DNA from: a virus
DNA length: 47,669 nt
Reading direction: 5' to 3' (one strand)
IMG/VR virus record: IMGVR_UViG_3300045141_000134
Coordinates: 1-47,669 of that record
The notes under the pieces were generated by a model. It did no database searches and had not been told where the DNA came from. It saw only the letters and a program-made list of their open reading frames with translations. The translations under genes and the position numbers were made by a program. Shown here in pieces: positions 37,171 to 45,568 of the stretch. Numbering within the stretch: the first letter of the stretch is position 1; each line of letters starts with the position of its first letter.

Positions 37171-39666
37171 CTAGTGAGTCGCCTTCGCGGGCGCTGGACG
37201 CCTCAACTGCGCGAGCTTCTCCTGGTGGAGTTGCTCGGCGTGAGCCATCTGCTGAGCGTGAAGCTCAGCGGCCTGCTGTGCGGCCTGCTGCGCTTGCGTC
37301 CCCCGGTGAGCAGAGAGGGCCGCCTCGTGGGCGGCCTTCGTCTGCGTGAGAACGTGCTGATCCTGCGCCTGCTGGATCTGCTGAAGCTGCGAGTGCTGGT
37401 CGAGTTGCGTGTTGCCGCTCGACTGCGCCGCTGGCTTCGTCAGATCGTCGGTCACCCAGGTGTCGAGAGGCGGCTGAGCCACTTCGTCGTCGGTCACCTG
37501 GACACCGCTGCGCTGGAGGATCTCGGCCATGACCGGAGCACTTGCCGTGCTCTTGACCTGAAGCGCCACACGCGGGGCCTGCGTCGGCACCTGCATGAGG
37601 AACAACTTGTAGCGAGCCTGGAACATGCCCGAGTAGCGGTCAACGAACCGCTGCTGGATTTCCGGCGGCAGTTCCTCGAACTCGGCGGATGTCATGAACC
37701 GCTTGAGCACGTCGATGTGCGTGTCGTAGTCCTCGTACATCTGCGGAGCGACCGAAGCCTGCTCGAGCGTCTGCTGCGCCCACTGCATCTTCTGCTGCGG
37801 CGTGTCAGGTTGACCATCGCCGTCGGGGTCAGCCGTCGGATCAGCCATCACCTGCTGTACCTGCTGAAGGGCCTGCTGGTACGCCTGCACGTTAATGACC
37901 TGCCCGGTCTTGAGCTTGTCGATGGTGCGGTACGCCTGCTCCTCATCGGACTGCATCTGCGCGTTGACGCCGTTCATGTCCGCGATGTCGAGGTACCGCA
38001 TCGCCGTGCGCTCGTCGATGAGCTTGTTCGTGAGAAGGAACTCGATCCGGGCCTGCTTGCCCGCGCGGGTGCGCGGCAGACCTGAGCCTGCTTCGGCGTG
38101 GAAGGAGAAGCCGCCTTCGAGATCGGCGTTGAGGAACTTCTGCACTTGCACCGAGCCGTTCGCTCCCCGGATCTTCAGGAGGCGGGGCTCGGTGTAGTAC
38201 TTCTGCGCGAGCTTCACCATTAGCATCCCCGCGAGGGCGAGCGAGTCCTCAATGCGCGCGATCATCGGCGCGATCTGGTCAGCGACCGTCTCCTGGATCA
38301 GGTCGATGCCCTCACCCGAGTCGATCCGTGCGGGAAGCTGGTCCCGCTGGCTCGGCATCCGGTTGAAGAGCCGGTCGAGCCGCGCCTGGATGTCGCTGAT
38401 GTGCGTATACACGTACGACGGGATCGCAGGGATGTCGCGCCACTGCGGCACCGCGCCGTTGATCGGCACGTACGTGATGACGCGACCGGGCTCGTTGCTC
38501 AGGCGGTCCTGGAGCGAGCCTGCCGGCGAGAGGAGCTGCGGCTTGAGCGTCAAGTTCTTGTGCTCGACCACCTGCGAAATCGACCTGTTCAGCTCCTTCT
38601 GGAGCGGGCGGGACGGCGTCGTGATCGGGATGTCGAGCGCGCTGTTCGGGCGCTCGATGCCGGGGAAGTGGATGAGCGGAAGATCGGTGAACGGGTACGG
38701 CCAGTCCGAGTCCTCGAGAACCATGTTCGGACTCTCGATCCAGCACACGTAGCGGCCCTTCGGCACGGCTGCGCCGGGGCGGATGTACATGTGGTACACG
38801 CGCCGCACGTTCTGGTTGCGGTTCTCGGAGGAAGACCCGAGGTTCGTGACGAGAGACTCGTCGCCCGAGCTTGCGTCCGGGCCAACGTCCGCGGCTTGCT
38901 TCCAGCGCGCCGCCACGTCGTCCGGCGACATGTGCGCGGTGATGATGCAGTAGGCAGCGTCCTTCAGGCTCGAGTCTGACGAGGTCGGATCGACGAGCAC
39001 GTTGTCGCCCGGCATCGGCTTGACGGAGATGTCCCCGACGTAGACCGTCTTCTCGAACGTCTTGGGGTCGATGCCGACCTTCCGGAGTTCATCGCGGTAC
39101 ATGTCGAGCGCGTCATCAGGCCAACCGAGTAGAGACTCCCCCGCGGGGTTGACCATAAAGCTGAGCGCCTTGCCGGCGAGCGCGTCCCATGCGATCCACC
39201 AATAGCCCTGCGAGAGGGCGGCGTTGAGCATCGAGGTCTGGAGCTTCTGGCCGAGCGCGAGCTGGTCAGGCTGCCACCAGTAGTCATAGAGGGCCTGCGC
39301 CATCTGCGCAGCCTTCACGTCGCGCCACTCACCCGAGTCGGGACTGGCGTAAATCTGCGGCTTGTTCTTCGTCTGCTGTGCAACGAAGTGCGAGACGCCG
39401 GATTTGATCTGGTCAGACGTGAGGCGCACCTTGTAGCGCGGCCTGTCGCCCTCGTCGGTCGGCTCACTCTGGAGCTGTCCGCCGCCGGGCATGTCCTTGT
39501 TCCAGAACGACCACTGGTTGCCCTTGTAGAACTCGCGGTTCAGCGTCCAGTCGATCTTGTCGCGGTGTCGGAGCGTCTCCAGTTCCTGCCGTTTGGAGGC
39601 GAGACGTGTTGCATCCGTCAGACTTGCAAGGCTGTAGGACTGCGTCTTCTGATCGGCCACGCTCAC
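37171..39666 (-). CDS. portal protein
   Basis: The 831-residue product is a large podovirus-type portal. An N-terminal WTLNREFYKGNQWSFWNKD segment precedes the stem and clip regions (PRYKVRLTSDQIKSGVSHFV, then LFNRMPSQRDQLPARIDSGE). The last 150 residues are a long Gln/Ala-rich barrel-like helix (LHAQQMAHAEQLHQEKLAQL). It would form the dodecameric DNA gate. GTG at 39666 follows GAAAGGGGG. Confidence 0.85.
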   Translation of the reverse strand: MSVADQKTQSYSLASLTDATRLASKRQELETLRHRDKIDWTLNREFYKGNQWSFWNKDMPGGGQLQSEPTDEGDRPRYKVRLTSDQIKSGVSHFVAQQTKNKPQIYASPDSGEWRDVKAAQMAQALYDYWWQPDQLALGQKLQTSMLNAALSQGYWWIAWDALAGKALSFMVNPAGESLLGWPDDALDMYRDELRKVGIDPKTFEKTVYVGDISVKPMPGDNVLVDPTSSDSSLKDAAYCIITAHMSPDDVAARWKQAADVGPDASSGDESLVTNLGSSSENRNQNVRRVYHMYIRPGAAVPKGRYVCWIESPNMVLEDSDWPYPFTDLPLIHFPGIERPNSALDIPITTPSRPLQKELNRSISQVVEHKNLTLKPQLLSPAGSLQDRLSNEPGRVITYVPINGAVPQWRDIPAIPSYVYTHISDIQARLDRLFNRMPSQRDQLPARIDSGEGIDLIQETVADQIAPMIARIEDSLALAGMLMVKLAQKYYTEPRLLKIRGANGSVQVQKFLNADLEGGFSFHAEAGSGLPRTRAGKQARIEFLLTNKLIDERTAMRYLDIADMNGVNAQMQSDEEQAYRTIDKLKTGQVINVQAYQQALQQVQQVMADPTADPDGDGQPDTPQQKMQWAQQTLEQASVAPQMYEDYDTHIDVLKRFMTSAEFEELPPEIQQRFVDRYSGMFQARYKLFLMQVPTQAPRVALQVKSTASAPVMAEILQRSGVQVTDDEVAQPPLDTWVTDDLTKPAAQSSGNTQLDQHSQLQQIQQAQDQHVLTQTKAAHEAALSAHRGTQAQQAAQQAAELHAQQMAHAEQLHQEKLAQLRRPAPAKATH

Positions 39667-39676
39667 CCCCTTTCAA

Positions 39677-40009
39677 CTACTCGATGATGTTGCGGACTTG
39701 GCCCGAGCGGATCTTCTCGATGCCCGCCTGGAACTCCAGCTCGTCGATGACGCCTGCCTGGCGCATCGCGTGGAGTTCGTCTTCGTCGTCGGAGATCCAG
39801 AGTTCCTGCATCACCGGGGGCGGTAGGTCGGGCACGGCGCGGAGTGCGCCGGCAGCTAGTTGCACGGATGCGGTGGGCGCGCCGAGCTGGGCGCGGAGGT
39901 ACTCGACCTGTTCGATTAGGAGTTGCACGATGCGCTCGCGCTCAGCGAGCTTGCTTTCGTACAACTCCCGGAGTGCGGTCTCTCTGCTCTTGCGGACGAG
40001 GAAGAACAT
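39677..40009 (-). CDS. coiled-coil hypothetical protein
   Basis: The 110-residue product starts at ATG near the terminase end of the operon. A coiled coil (LYESKLAERERIVQLLIEQV) is followed by an acidic helical part (LWISDDEDELHAMRQAGVID, then ELEFQAGIEKIRSGQ). No family is recognised; its place between terminase and portal suggests packaging or head assembly. Confidence 0.6.
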   Translation of the reverse strand: MFFLVRKSRETALRELYESKLAERERIVQLLIEQVEYLRAQLGAPTASVQLAAGALRAVPDLPPPVMQELWISDDEDELHAMRQAGVIDELEFQAGIEKIRSGQVRNIIE

Positions 40010-40013
40010 CGAG

Positions 40014-40202
40014 TTACCGCGGTCCTACGGTGATGACGCCCGCCGTGACGGTGACAATGTGCTGCGTCGTAAACGCTGCGTCCATCAGGTCATCGAGTTG
40101 TCGATGGCTGAGGTTCCCGGTGATGGTCGCGACCGCCCCCGAGACCGAGCTCGTCGTGTTGAGCGAGTTCAGCTTCTGCTGGATCTGTGCGTGCAAAGCC
40201 AT
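40014..40202 (-). CDS. small late protein
   Basis: The 62-residue product starts at ATG behind AGGAGG; a longer frame upstream has no ribosome site. It contains ALHAQIQQKLNSLNTTSSVS, then a hydrophobic Thr/Val-rich end (TTQHIVTVTAGVITVGPR). No family is recognised. Confidence 0.6.
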   Translation of the reverse strand: MALHAQIQQKLNSLNTTSSVSGAVATITGNLSHRQLDDLMDAAFTTQHIVTVTAGVITVGPR

Positions 40203-40215
40203 ACGGCCTCCTTCG

Positions 40216-41757
40216 TTATGCGTCGGCCCCGAGTTCGGGGTCGTAGGGGCGCTGCTTGCCGCCCGCCTGAAGGACGTGATCCCAGGCTTGGCCTTGCAGC
40301 GAGTCATCGCGACGGATCTCTCCGAACAACGATGCGTCAGGTCGAATCGGAAGAAGCACACTCGCCGCCCCGAGCGCGATCTCTACCGCGTCGAGAAGGT
40401 CGTCGTGCTGGTTCTTCTTGGAGGGGTCGTAGGAGACCCACTGGTCGATGAAGTCGGAGTGCTTCTTGTTGATGCGGATCTTGCCGGTCTTGAACAGCGG
40501 ACCCATGCCGAGGATGCGGTCTTCCTTCTTGCCCTTCGACATGACGCCGACGATGTTCGGCAGGCCCTCCATGCGAGAGGTCATCTGCACGAGCGCACGC
40601 TGGTAGGCGTTCGCCTCGATGCCGATGAGTTGCGGCCGGTACTTGAGGAACCACTCGCGGATTTTGTCGAGCTGATCCGGGAAGGGGATCTTCTCGACGT
40701 AGTACTCCAACAGGAAGACCTGCGGCTGCGTGCGGTCCTTCGTCAGGCCGATGAGCGCCATCGCGAACGAGTCGGCGGCATCGGCCAGGGAGATCGCGGG
40801 GTCAACCCCGATGTAGAGGTCGAGTGCGAGCTTGCCGTCGCGGTCCTTCGGCAGTCCGAGATCCTCGGTCTGCACGTCGGGATTGCCGATGACGTAGTAC
40901 TTAAGCCAGTCGCCCTGGAGCGCCACGCCGGCCATCGCGTCGAAGGCCGCCATGAACTCCTGACGGAACATGATCGGGTGGTAGTTCTCGAGCGCGTACT
41001 CCCACATCTTGCGAGGGAAGTACGGGTTGTCGATGCTCGTGTACTCGACCCGGAACTGGCGCTCGTCCTCGAGCGCCTTGCCTGCGAAGAACATCTCCCA
41101 GAACCAGTTTTTGCCGTTCGGGGTCGTCGTCGTGATGACGATGCCCTCGCGGTCGGTGAGCGCCGGGAAGACAACATCCCATGCTTCCTTGTTCGGGATG
41201 AAGGCGGACTCGTCGATCCAGAGGATGTCGAGCCCCGCGCCGCGCAGCGACTGCGGATCGTCAGCCGAGCGGAACTCGACGACGCTGAGCAGTTCCTCAC
41301 CGGGGCCGTAGAACTCGAAGATGCCCTGGCTGCGGTTGTAGCGGTAGTCGCGGTCCTTGACGAGGCCGACGGCGCGGATGACCTCGAGGAAGGTGCTGAG
41401 GCTCGGGCGTCCCACGCGGTAGTCCTTCGCGAGTGCCCAGATCCAGAGCGGCCGTTGACTCTCCGTGCCGTGCGCATCCCGGTGGAACTCCTGCGGATGC
41501 AGCGCGTAGAAGAGAACCTCCCACGCAGCGGAGAGCGTCTTGCCTCCGCGTCGTCCGGCGACTAGATGCCGGAAGGGAGTGATGTTGCCGTCGAGCAGCG
41601 CACCGTGGAACAGCGACTGCCAGATGTGCGGGCTGTACTTGTTTTTCAGGAACCAGTAGAACTTGACCGGCTGGGCCTCGACCAGTGCGCCGAGATGGGC
41701 GTCGGTGAGTGCGTCTGCACGGTCATGGCCGCCCGCGGTCAGCGAGCGGAAGTTCAG
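40216..41757 (-). CDS. large terminase subunit with CTG start
   Basis: The 513-residue product is a terminase ATPase-nuclease. Walker A is HLVAGRRGGKTLSAAW, Walker B LDILWIDESAFI, with a coupling TTTTPNGKNWFWEMF motif. The RNase H-like nuclease has LYIGVDPAISLADAADSF and NQHDDLLDAVEIALG. It drives DNA into the head. CTG at 41757 lies seven bases after AGGAGG; the longer frame to 41838 overlaps the upstream gene and looks unlike a terminase. This is the strongest late CTG start. Confidence 0.85.
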   Translation of the reverse strand: MNFRSLTAGGHDRADALTDAHLGALVEAQPVKFYWFLKNKYSPHIWQSLFHGALLDGNITPFRHLVAGRRGGKTLSAAWEVLFYALHPQEFHRDAHGTESQRPLWIWALAKDYRVGRPSLSTFLEVIRAVGLVKDRDYRYNRSQGIFEFYGPGEELLSVVEFRSADDPQSLRGAGLDILWIDESAFIPNKEAWDVVFPALTDREGIVITTTTPNGKNWFWEMFFAGKALEDERQFRVEYTSIDNPYFPRKMWEYALENYHPIMFRQEFMAAFDAMAGVALQGDWLKYYVIGNPDVQTEDLGLPKDRDGKLALDLYIGVDPAISLADAADSFAMALIGLTKDRTQPQVFLLEYYVEKIPFPDQLDKIREWFLKYRPQLIGIEANAYQRALVQMTSRMEGLPNIVGVMSKGKKEDRILGMGPLFKTGKIRINKKHSDFIDQWVSYDPSKKNQHDDLLDAVEIALGAASVLLPIRPDASLFGEIRRDDSLQGQAWDHVLQAGGKQRPYDPELGADA

Positions 41758-41768
41758 TGTGGTACCTC

Positions 41769-42047
41769 CTACGAAGTGATGATCGAGCCGTTCAGCGTGC
41801 CGCTGCCCGCCTTGAACAGGAACACCCCGGACGGGCACTTGAGGCCCGGCTTCGGAAACGTGTACGGAACGGACGTGCCGATGGGGCAGCGGACAGACGC
41901 GATGGTGTTGCCGCCGGATCCGCCGTCCTTGATGTCAACTTCGACGAGGGCGGTGCCCCCGGACTCACTGACCGTGATCGACTGTACGTAGCGGGCGATC
42001 TTGGTTAGATCGACGTTGCCGTTCGTGATTCTGGTGGTAATAGCCAC
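41769..42047 (-). CDS. small virion protein
   Basis: The 92-residue product starts at GTG behind GGGAGGGGAG (TAGTG overlap). It looks like one beta sandwich domain (SITVSESGGTALVEVDIKDG, then ASVRCPIGTSVPYTFPKPG), as in small capsid decoration or fibre proteins. Confidence 0.6.
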   Translation of the reverse strand: MAITTRITNGNVDLTKIARYVQSITVSESGGTALVEVDIKDGGSGGNTIASVRCPIGTSVPYTFPKPGLKCPSGVFLFKAGSGTLNGSIITS

Positions 42048-42484
42048 TAGCTCCCCTCCCTCAACGTGTGAATGACTGTGATGGGGAAGCTCGGCGTTGT
42101 GCCTCCGGTAAATGCGAAAGTGAACGCGACCCTGTGCGGCATAGACGTGCTGATCCTTCGTGTCCACCTGACCGCGGTCACGGTCGTTTCATCTGCCAAC
42201 CGAATAGGCCAGTCCTCGCCATCGGGGAATACGCCGGGATCGGTGTCGGGCGCAAGGTCGAAATAAGTACCTGTGGTGTCTTCCTCAGAGTTGTGGGTCG
42301 TATTCGGAACCCACACCTGGAACTTCGCAGTGATTACTGCCGTGGTCGGAGCCCCTGCTACGGCCCCTACGACGACCTGATATTCGCTGTAACTTGCCCA
42401 CTCGCAGCGATCCGTCTTGGACGTGTTGAAGGAGACCGACTGAGGGAAACCCTGCGCGAGCTGATTCGTGACGATGACGCCCAT
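42047..42484 (-). CDS. virion protein, beta-rich
   Basis: The 145-residue product starts at ATG in a TAATG overlap. It is beta rich (YSEYQVVVGAVAGAPTTAVI and AKFQVWVPNTTHNSEEDTTG), with a later RVAFTFAFTGGTTPSFPITV. The pattern resembles capsid or fibre accessory domains. No family is recognised. Confidence 0.6.
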   Translation of the reverse strand: MGVIVTNQLAQGFPQSVSFNTSKTDRCEWASYSEYQVVVGAVAGAPTTAVITAKFQVWVPNTTHNSEEDTTGTYFDLAPDTDPGVFPDGEDWPIRLADETTVTAVRWTRRISTSMPHRVAFTFAFTGGTTPSFPITVIHTLREGS

Positions 42485-43290
42485 TAGGCGTAGACCCACC
42501 CACGAGCTCGAGCCATCACGACCCGCGACTCGTTCAATGTCGTATCGACCCGGCCGCGCGCTTCGAGCGTGAAGTTCATGCCGTTGTCGAACGTCGTCAG
42601 CGTCGTCGGCGGCGGCGAGCCTAGGGTGCGAAGAGGATTCTGCGCATCCTTGAGTCCCGCGAGACTTCCGTACGTCTGAGCGCCAATCTGAAATCCGTCA
42701 TAGACATTGTTGACGATGTCGAAAACGGAGCAGACGTAGACGAGGTTTGACTTGTTCTCGTTGTACGGCCAGTTGTACGTGGCCGCACTAGGGAAGTCCG
42801 TAGGGAACCCGTCGGCGTCGAGGATCTGCAACTTATTCGTGCGCGACCATGAACCCGAACCGTCTCGCGCGCTGTTGCTGTAGTGCGCGTAGCGGAACTT
42901 GGGGAAGTGCCGGTTACCGTTGAGGTCGGCGTAGTCGAGACCGAACTCCATCGCGCGAAACCCGTTCTGAGCGTACAGCGACCGCCAACCCACCAGGCAT
43001 TCCCAGGCGATCTTTGTGCCGCCAACCTGTGTCATCCGCTTGATCGCGGAGGCATCAATCCAGTTGTTCTGCACGGCAGTAGATCCGACCCCGTCCTCAA
43101 TGCAGAGGTACAGCGAGCGCGCGCCTGTGGCTGCTGAGTGAGAGGCGAGAGTGATTGGGCCGGACGGCTCGTTCGCGTTCCAGAGTTGATGCCAGCCGCG
43201 GACGCCGTCGTTGAAGTTCGGGTCGTCGAAGATAACGGAGCGGTCAGGTTTGATGCGCGCATCGACCTCACCGAATACGTAGCCGCTCAT
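42484..43290 (-). CDS. jelly-roll-like virion protein
   Basis: The 268-residue product is beta rich with many aromatics. It contains HQLWNANEPSGPITLASHSA, then GARSLYLCIEDGVG, and a GFRAMEFGLDYADLNGNRHF block reminiscent of carbohydrate-binding or concanavalin-like jelly rolls. It could bind surface polysaccharide. The ATG follows an upstream TAG. Function unproven. Confidence 0.6.
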   Translation of the reverse strand: MSGYVFGEVDARIKPDRSVIFDDPNFNDGVRGWHQLWNANEPSGPITLASHSAATGARSLYLCIEDGVGSTAVQNNWIDASAIKRMTQVGGTKIAWECLVGWRSLYAQNGFRAMEFGLDYADLNGNRHFPKFRYAHYSNSARDGSGSWSRTNKLQILDADGFPTDFPSAATYNWPYNENKSNLVYVCSVFDIVNNVYDGFQIGAQTYGSLAGLKDAQNPLRTLGSPPPTTLTTFDNGMNFTLEARGRVDTTLNESRVVMARARGWVYA

Positions 43291-43620
43291 CTAGCTCACC
43301 CCCGTGATCTGTCCGAACCCATCACGGGCTACGGTTCTAGTTGTGACTCCGTCGCTAACCGTCTGAATGACGCCGAAAGCGTTGCGTGTCGCTGTGATCG
43401 TTCCGTTACTGGTCGTGTATGACGCGATCTCGCCGTAGCCGTTCCTGCTAACGGAAGACACGAGAGCCGGCACGCCGCCGAACACCCCGGTGCCCGTACC
43501 GTCCGCCTTGATGCGATGACGGTCGAGCCCTCCGGTCTTGAATACGATGTCGCCCGAGCCTGTTGAGTCGGGGAGGGCCTCGATAACATGATCTCCTCGT
43601 CCGGCGTGATCTTCGGCCAT
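43291..43620 (-). CDS. YD-repeat-like small virion protein
   Basis: The 109-residue product starts at ATG behind GGGAGG. It carries short repeats of the form RNGYGEIASYTTSNGTITAT, RNAFGVIQTVSDG and RDGFGQI, like YD/RHS beta repeats. It is too short to form a shell and may be a structural filament or tip. Function unknown. Confidence 0.55.
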   Translation of the reverse strand: MAEDHAGRGDHVIEALPDSTGSGDIVFKTGGLDRHRIKADGTGTGVFGGVPALVSSVSRNGYGEIASYTTSNGTITATRNAFGVIQTVSDGVTTRTVARDGFGQITGVS

Positions 43621-43637
43621 GCGCCTCCCTTCCTCGT

Positions 43638-43820
43638 CTAGCTAGGGCGTGTCGCGCCGCAATCGCGGCAGCGCGCGGTGTGCGCGGGTTGATCCCGCAG
43701 GGCGGGCGTTAGCCCGTCATCGCGGCACGCGCAGTGCCACGGTTCGTTCTTGCGCCAGGGGTGCGGCTTGCGATGTCCTGCGTGTGTGCCGCCTTGGACG
43801 TGGCCGATACTGAAGGTCAT
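43638..43820 (-). CDS. small zinc-binding-like protein
   Basis: The 60-residue product has CACRDDG and CRDCGATRPS plus several His residues (HAGHRKPHPWRKNEPWHC), a likely zinc knuckle. It follows the first late gene directly. No family is recognised. Confidence 0.55.
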   Translation of the reverse strand: MTFSIGHVQGGTHAGHRKPHPWRKNEPWHCACRDDGLTPALRDQPAHTARCRDCGATRPS

Positions 43821-44225
43821 CTAGCCGAGGTCGTAGTCGATCTCAACAGGCAGGCCGGCGACGTTGTTGTTCTTCGCCTGGATCTGCACAGCGTGCAGAC
43901 CAGCAACGCGATAGCGCGCCCAGATGTACGCGACATTGGAGACCAGGACAGCCGCCGCGTTCTCGAGCGTCGGTAGCGTGATAGGCGCGAGTGTCGGACC
44001 TGCGCTGGTGCTCGTTCCCGTGCTGGGTCCGGTAGCGCCCGGATACGTCGAGGGGTCGGCTGCGTTGTCGCGGTAGGGCTGGACCGTGAGGACTGCGTCC
44101 CCTGCTGCGGTGGCTGTCGGCCCGACCAGCACGAGCACGGAGAGGTACTCGGAGCCGCTGACGTTCACGTACTGGTTCAGTGCCGTACCGGCCGCCTGGT
44201 TGCCGTTGGATTTTACGAGAGCCAT
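43821..44225 (-). CDS. first gene of the late operon, beta-rich virion protein
   Basis: The 134-residue product starts at ATG 44225 behind GAGGAGG; a longer frame to 44273 would read through the terminator hairpin and is rejected. It has VNVSGSEYLSVLVLVGPTAT and a C-terminal NVAYIWARYRVAGLHAVQIQ strand pair, typical of small virion decoration proteins. The terminator hairpin 20 bases upstream means late transcription must read through it. Confidence 0.65.
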   Translation of the reverse strand: MALVKSNGNQAAGTALNQYVNVSGSEYLSVLVLVGPTATAAGDAVLTVQPYRDNAADPSTYPGATGPSTGTSTSAGPTLAPITLPTLENAAAVLVSNVAYIWARYRVAGLHAVQIQAKNNNVAGLPVEIDYDLG

Positions 44226-44245
44226 GAGCCTCCTCTCAAAGAAAA

Positions 44246-44271
44246 GGCCCCAGTCTCGAAGGACTGGGGCC
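44246..44271 (-). terminator. attenuator-like terminator before the late operon
   Basis: GGCCCCAGTC and GACTGGGGCC form a 10-bp perfect stem with a six-base loop. On the minus strand it is followed by TTTTCTTTG and then, 20 bases on, the start of the first late gene. There is no room for a promoter in between. The T-run is only on the minus-strand side, so it acts on the late transcript. Confidence 0.8.
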
Positions 44272-45568
44272 ATGTCGGGTGTGAACTGAAAGGGACGGTC
44301 AGCTATCGGTCGCTGCGCTGTCGCGATCCGACACGGTCGAGATCGAGGAGGGGCGCGACGTTGTGAGCTTGCGGCCCACTACGCGCCATCTCCAGTCGAG
44401 CCCCGGATCGCCGTCAGACACCCATCGGCGGTTCGACCCCGGCAGAGCCAAGCTCGACAACAGCGACCGCGCCACTACGCGAAGCCGGCAAGCCGACCTC
44501 GAGCGGTGAAGCAGTAGCCGCCGCCGAACCTCAGCGACCCTGACGAAGCCCCCCGCGTCCAAGCGTGAGACTGATGCGACGTAGACCCTTCGACCAAGCC
44601 GTGCGCCAACGCGCCGACATCCAACTGACCATCCCTATTGACGCGCCCGGCCTCGAACCGGGAATGGGGCCTGTCCTTCTCGCGCGTCGAGCTTATGAGG
44701 CACCCCTCCACCGTCCGCCGAAAAGGGGGCCTCACCATGTAAATCGACACGGAGGACTTGTTCTACAACCTGCGGACTGAATCTCCTACATTCTGCGGCA
44801 TCCGGCCTGCGGCAGAGCCGCGCCGGAAGGCCCCGAGCTGACCTCTCCGGTGCCCCGTTTGGAGCCGGGAATGGTGCCCTCCCCGACTCGTTTTCGCGTC
44901 GTCGCGACCGAGGCGACCCCTCACTCCCTCCCCTGGCTCAACCATGCCCTTCACAGCACGGTCGGAGGGGTACTGACCAAGGGTCTGTCCCTATATGTCT
45001 AATAGGGACTTTCTTATAGGTCAGATACTGACCTGTCTGGTTCACGTAGTGAACCAAAGACAGGGAACAGGTCAGTATTAGGAGGCGCTTGGGGCACTGA
45101 AATCTGGTGGAGTTCATTACACGCGAAGCGATGGGACTCCCAAAGGGGCCTCGGGCTCGAGCCTTATATGGGCCACGGCAGACCCTCGGATTGGCTCAAC
45201 CATGCGGAACAGCGCATCACTGAGCCGAGCTCGGATGACGGGGGCATAGGACAGGAGCAGTGCATTACTGCGGTAATGGTGCGCCCACTGTTGCCCAGGT
45301 TGGCGACGTATAGGCCGCACTACCGACTCATGACGCCAGGCACATGGACCGCTGAGCCGCACATGCGGCGGCCTAGGTAGGGCACTTGATGCGCAACCGA
45401 ATGGTTGCGTTTAGGCACCGCGAGGTCTAGGTGTGCCTGACATTTCCCAGCACATCACTCCTGATGCGCTAACCCGCTGAGACGCTGTAAGACATCAGAT
45501 GTGATGCCCTAACAGGCCCTACATCGGCGGATCGAGCAGACCCGATACACGACTTTACAAACAAGTCC
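44272..45568. other. large non-coding control region
   Basis: About 1.3 kb has no convincing gene. It contains two related minus-strand segments with GG(C/A)CCATTCCCGG (44655-44676 and 44862-44883), the first ending in a perfect tRNA-style T-arm (CCCGG-TTCGAGG-CCGGG at 44646-44662). It also has a 14-base direct repeat TGGCTCAACCATGC (44934-44947, 45192-45205) and the inverted-repeat cluster described separately. The minus-strand late promoter and possibly the replication origin should lie here. Confidence 0.55.
44971..45078. promoter_or_regulatory. cluster of CTGACC inverted repeats and stem-loops
   Basis: CTGACC occurs in both orientations at 44973-44978, 45019-45024 (reverse), 45028-45033 and 45069-45074 (reverse). 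ATACTGACCTGT (45025-45036) pairs with ACAGGTCAGTAT (45067-45078) over 12 bp, enclosing the 8-bp stem TGGTTCAC/GTGAACCA (45038-45056). AGGTCAG (45018-45024) can instead pair with CTGACCT (45028-45034). A further 7-bp dyad TCCCTAT/ATAGGGA is at 44988-45008. Candidate origin or regulator-binding array. Confidence 0.6.

Noticed and set aside
41758-41838. Longer N-terminus of the terminase
   Set aside because: The extra residues overlap the upstream gene and look like a shadow frame; CTG 41757 after AGGAGG is better.
43291-43620. RHS-type toxin
   Set aside because: Only about three short YD-like repeats in 109 residues; no shell or toxin domain, and it lies in the virion operon.
44226-44273. Longer N-terminus of the first late gene
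   Set aside because: The extension would read through the terminator hairpin; ATG 44225 has a proper GGAGG site.
44641-44720. Functional tRNA-Met on the minus strand
   Set aside because: A T-arm and a CTCATAA loop are visible, but the spacing is wrong and no acceptor 5' strand or D-arm fits.
44299-45380. Several 60-90 codon open frames in the control region
   Set aside because: They have no ribosome sites, Arg/Ser-rich shadow-like composition, and overlap on both strands with the inverted repeats.
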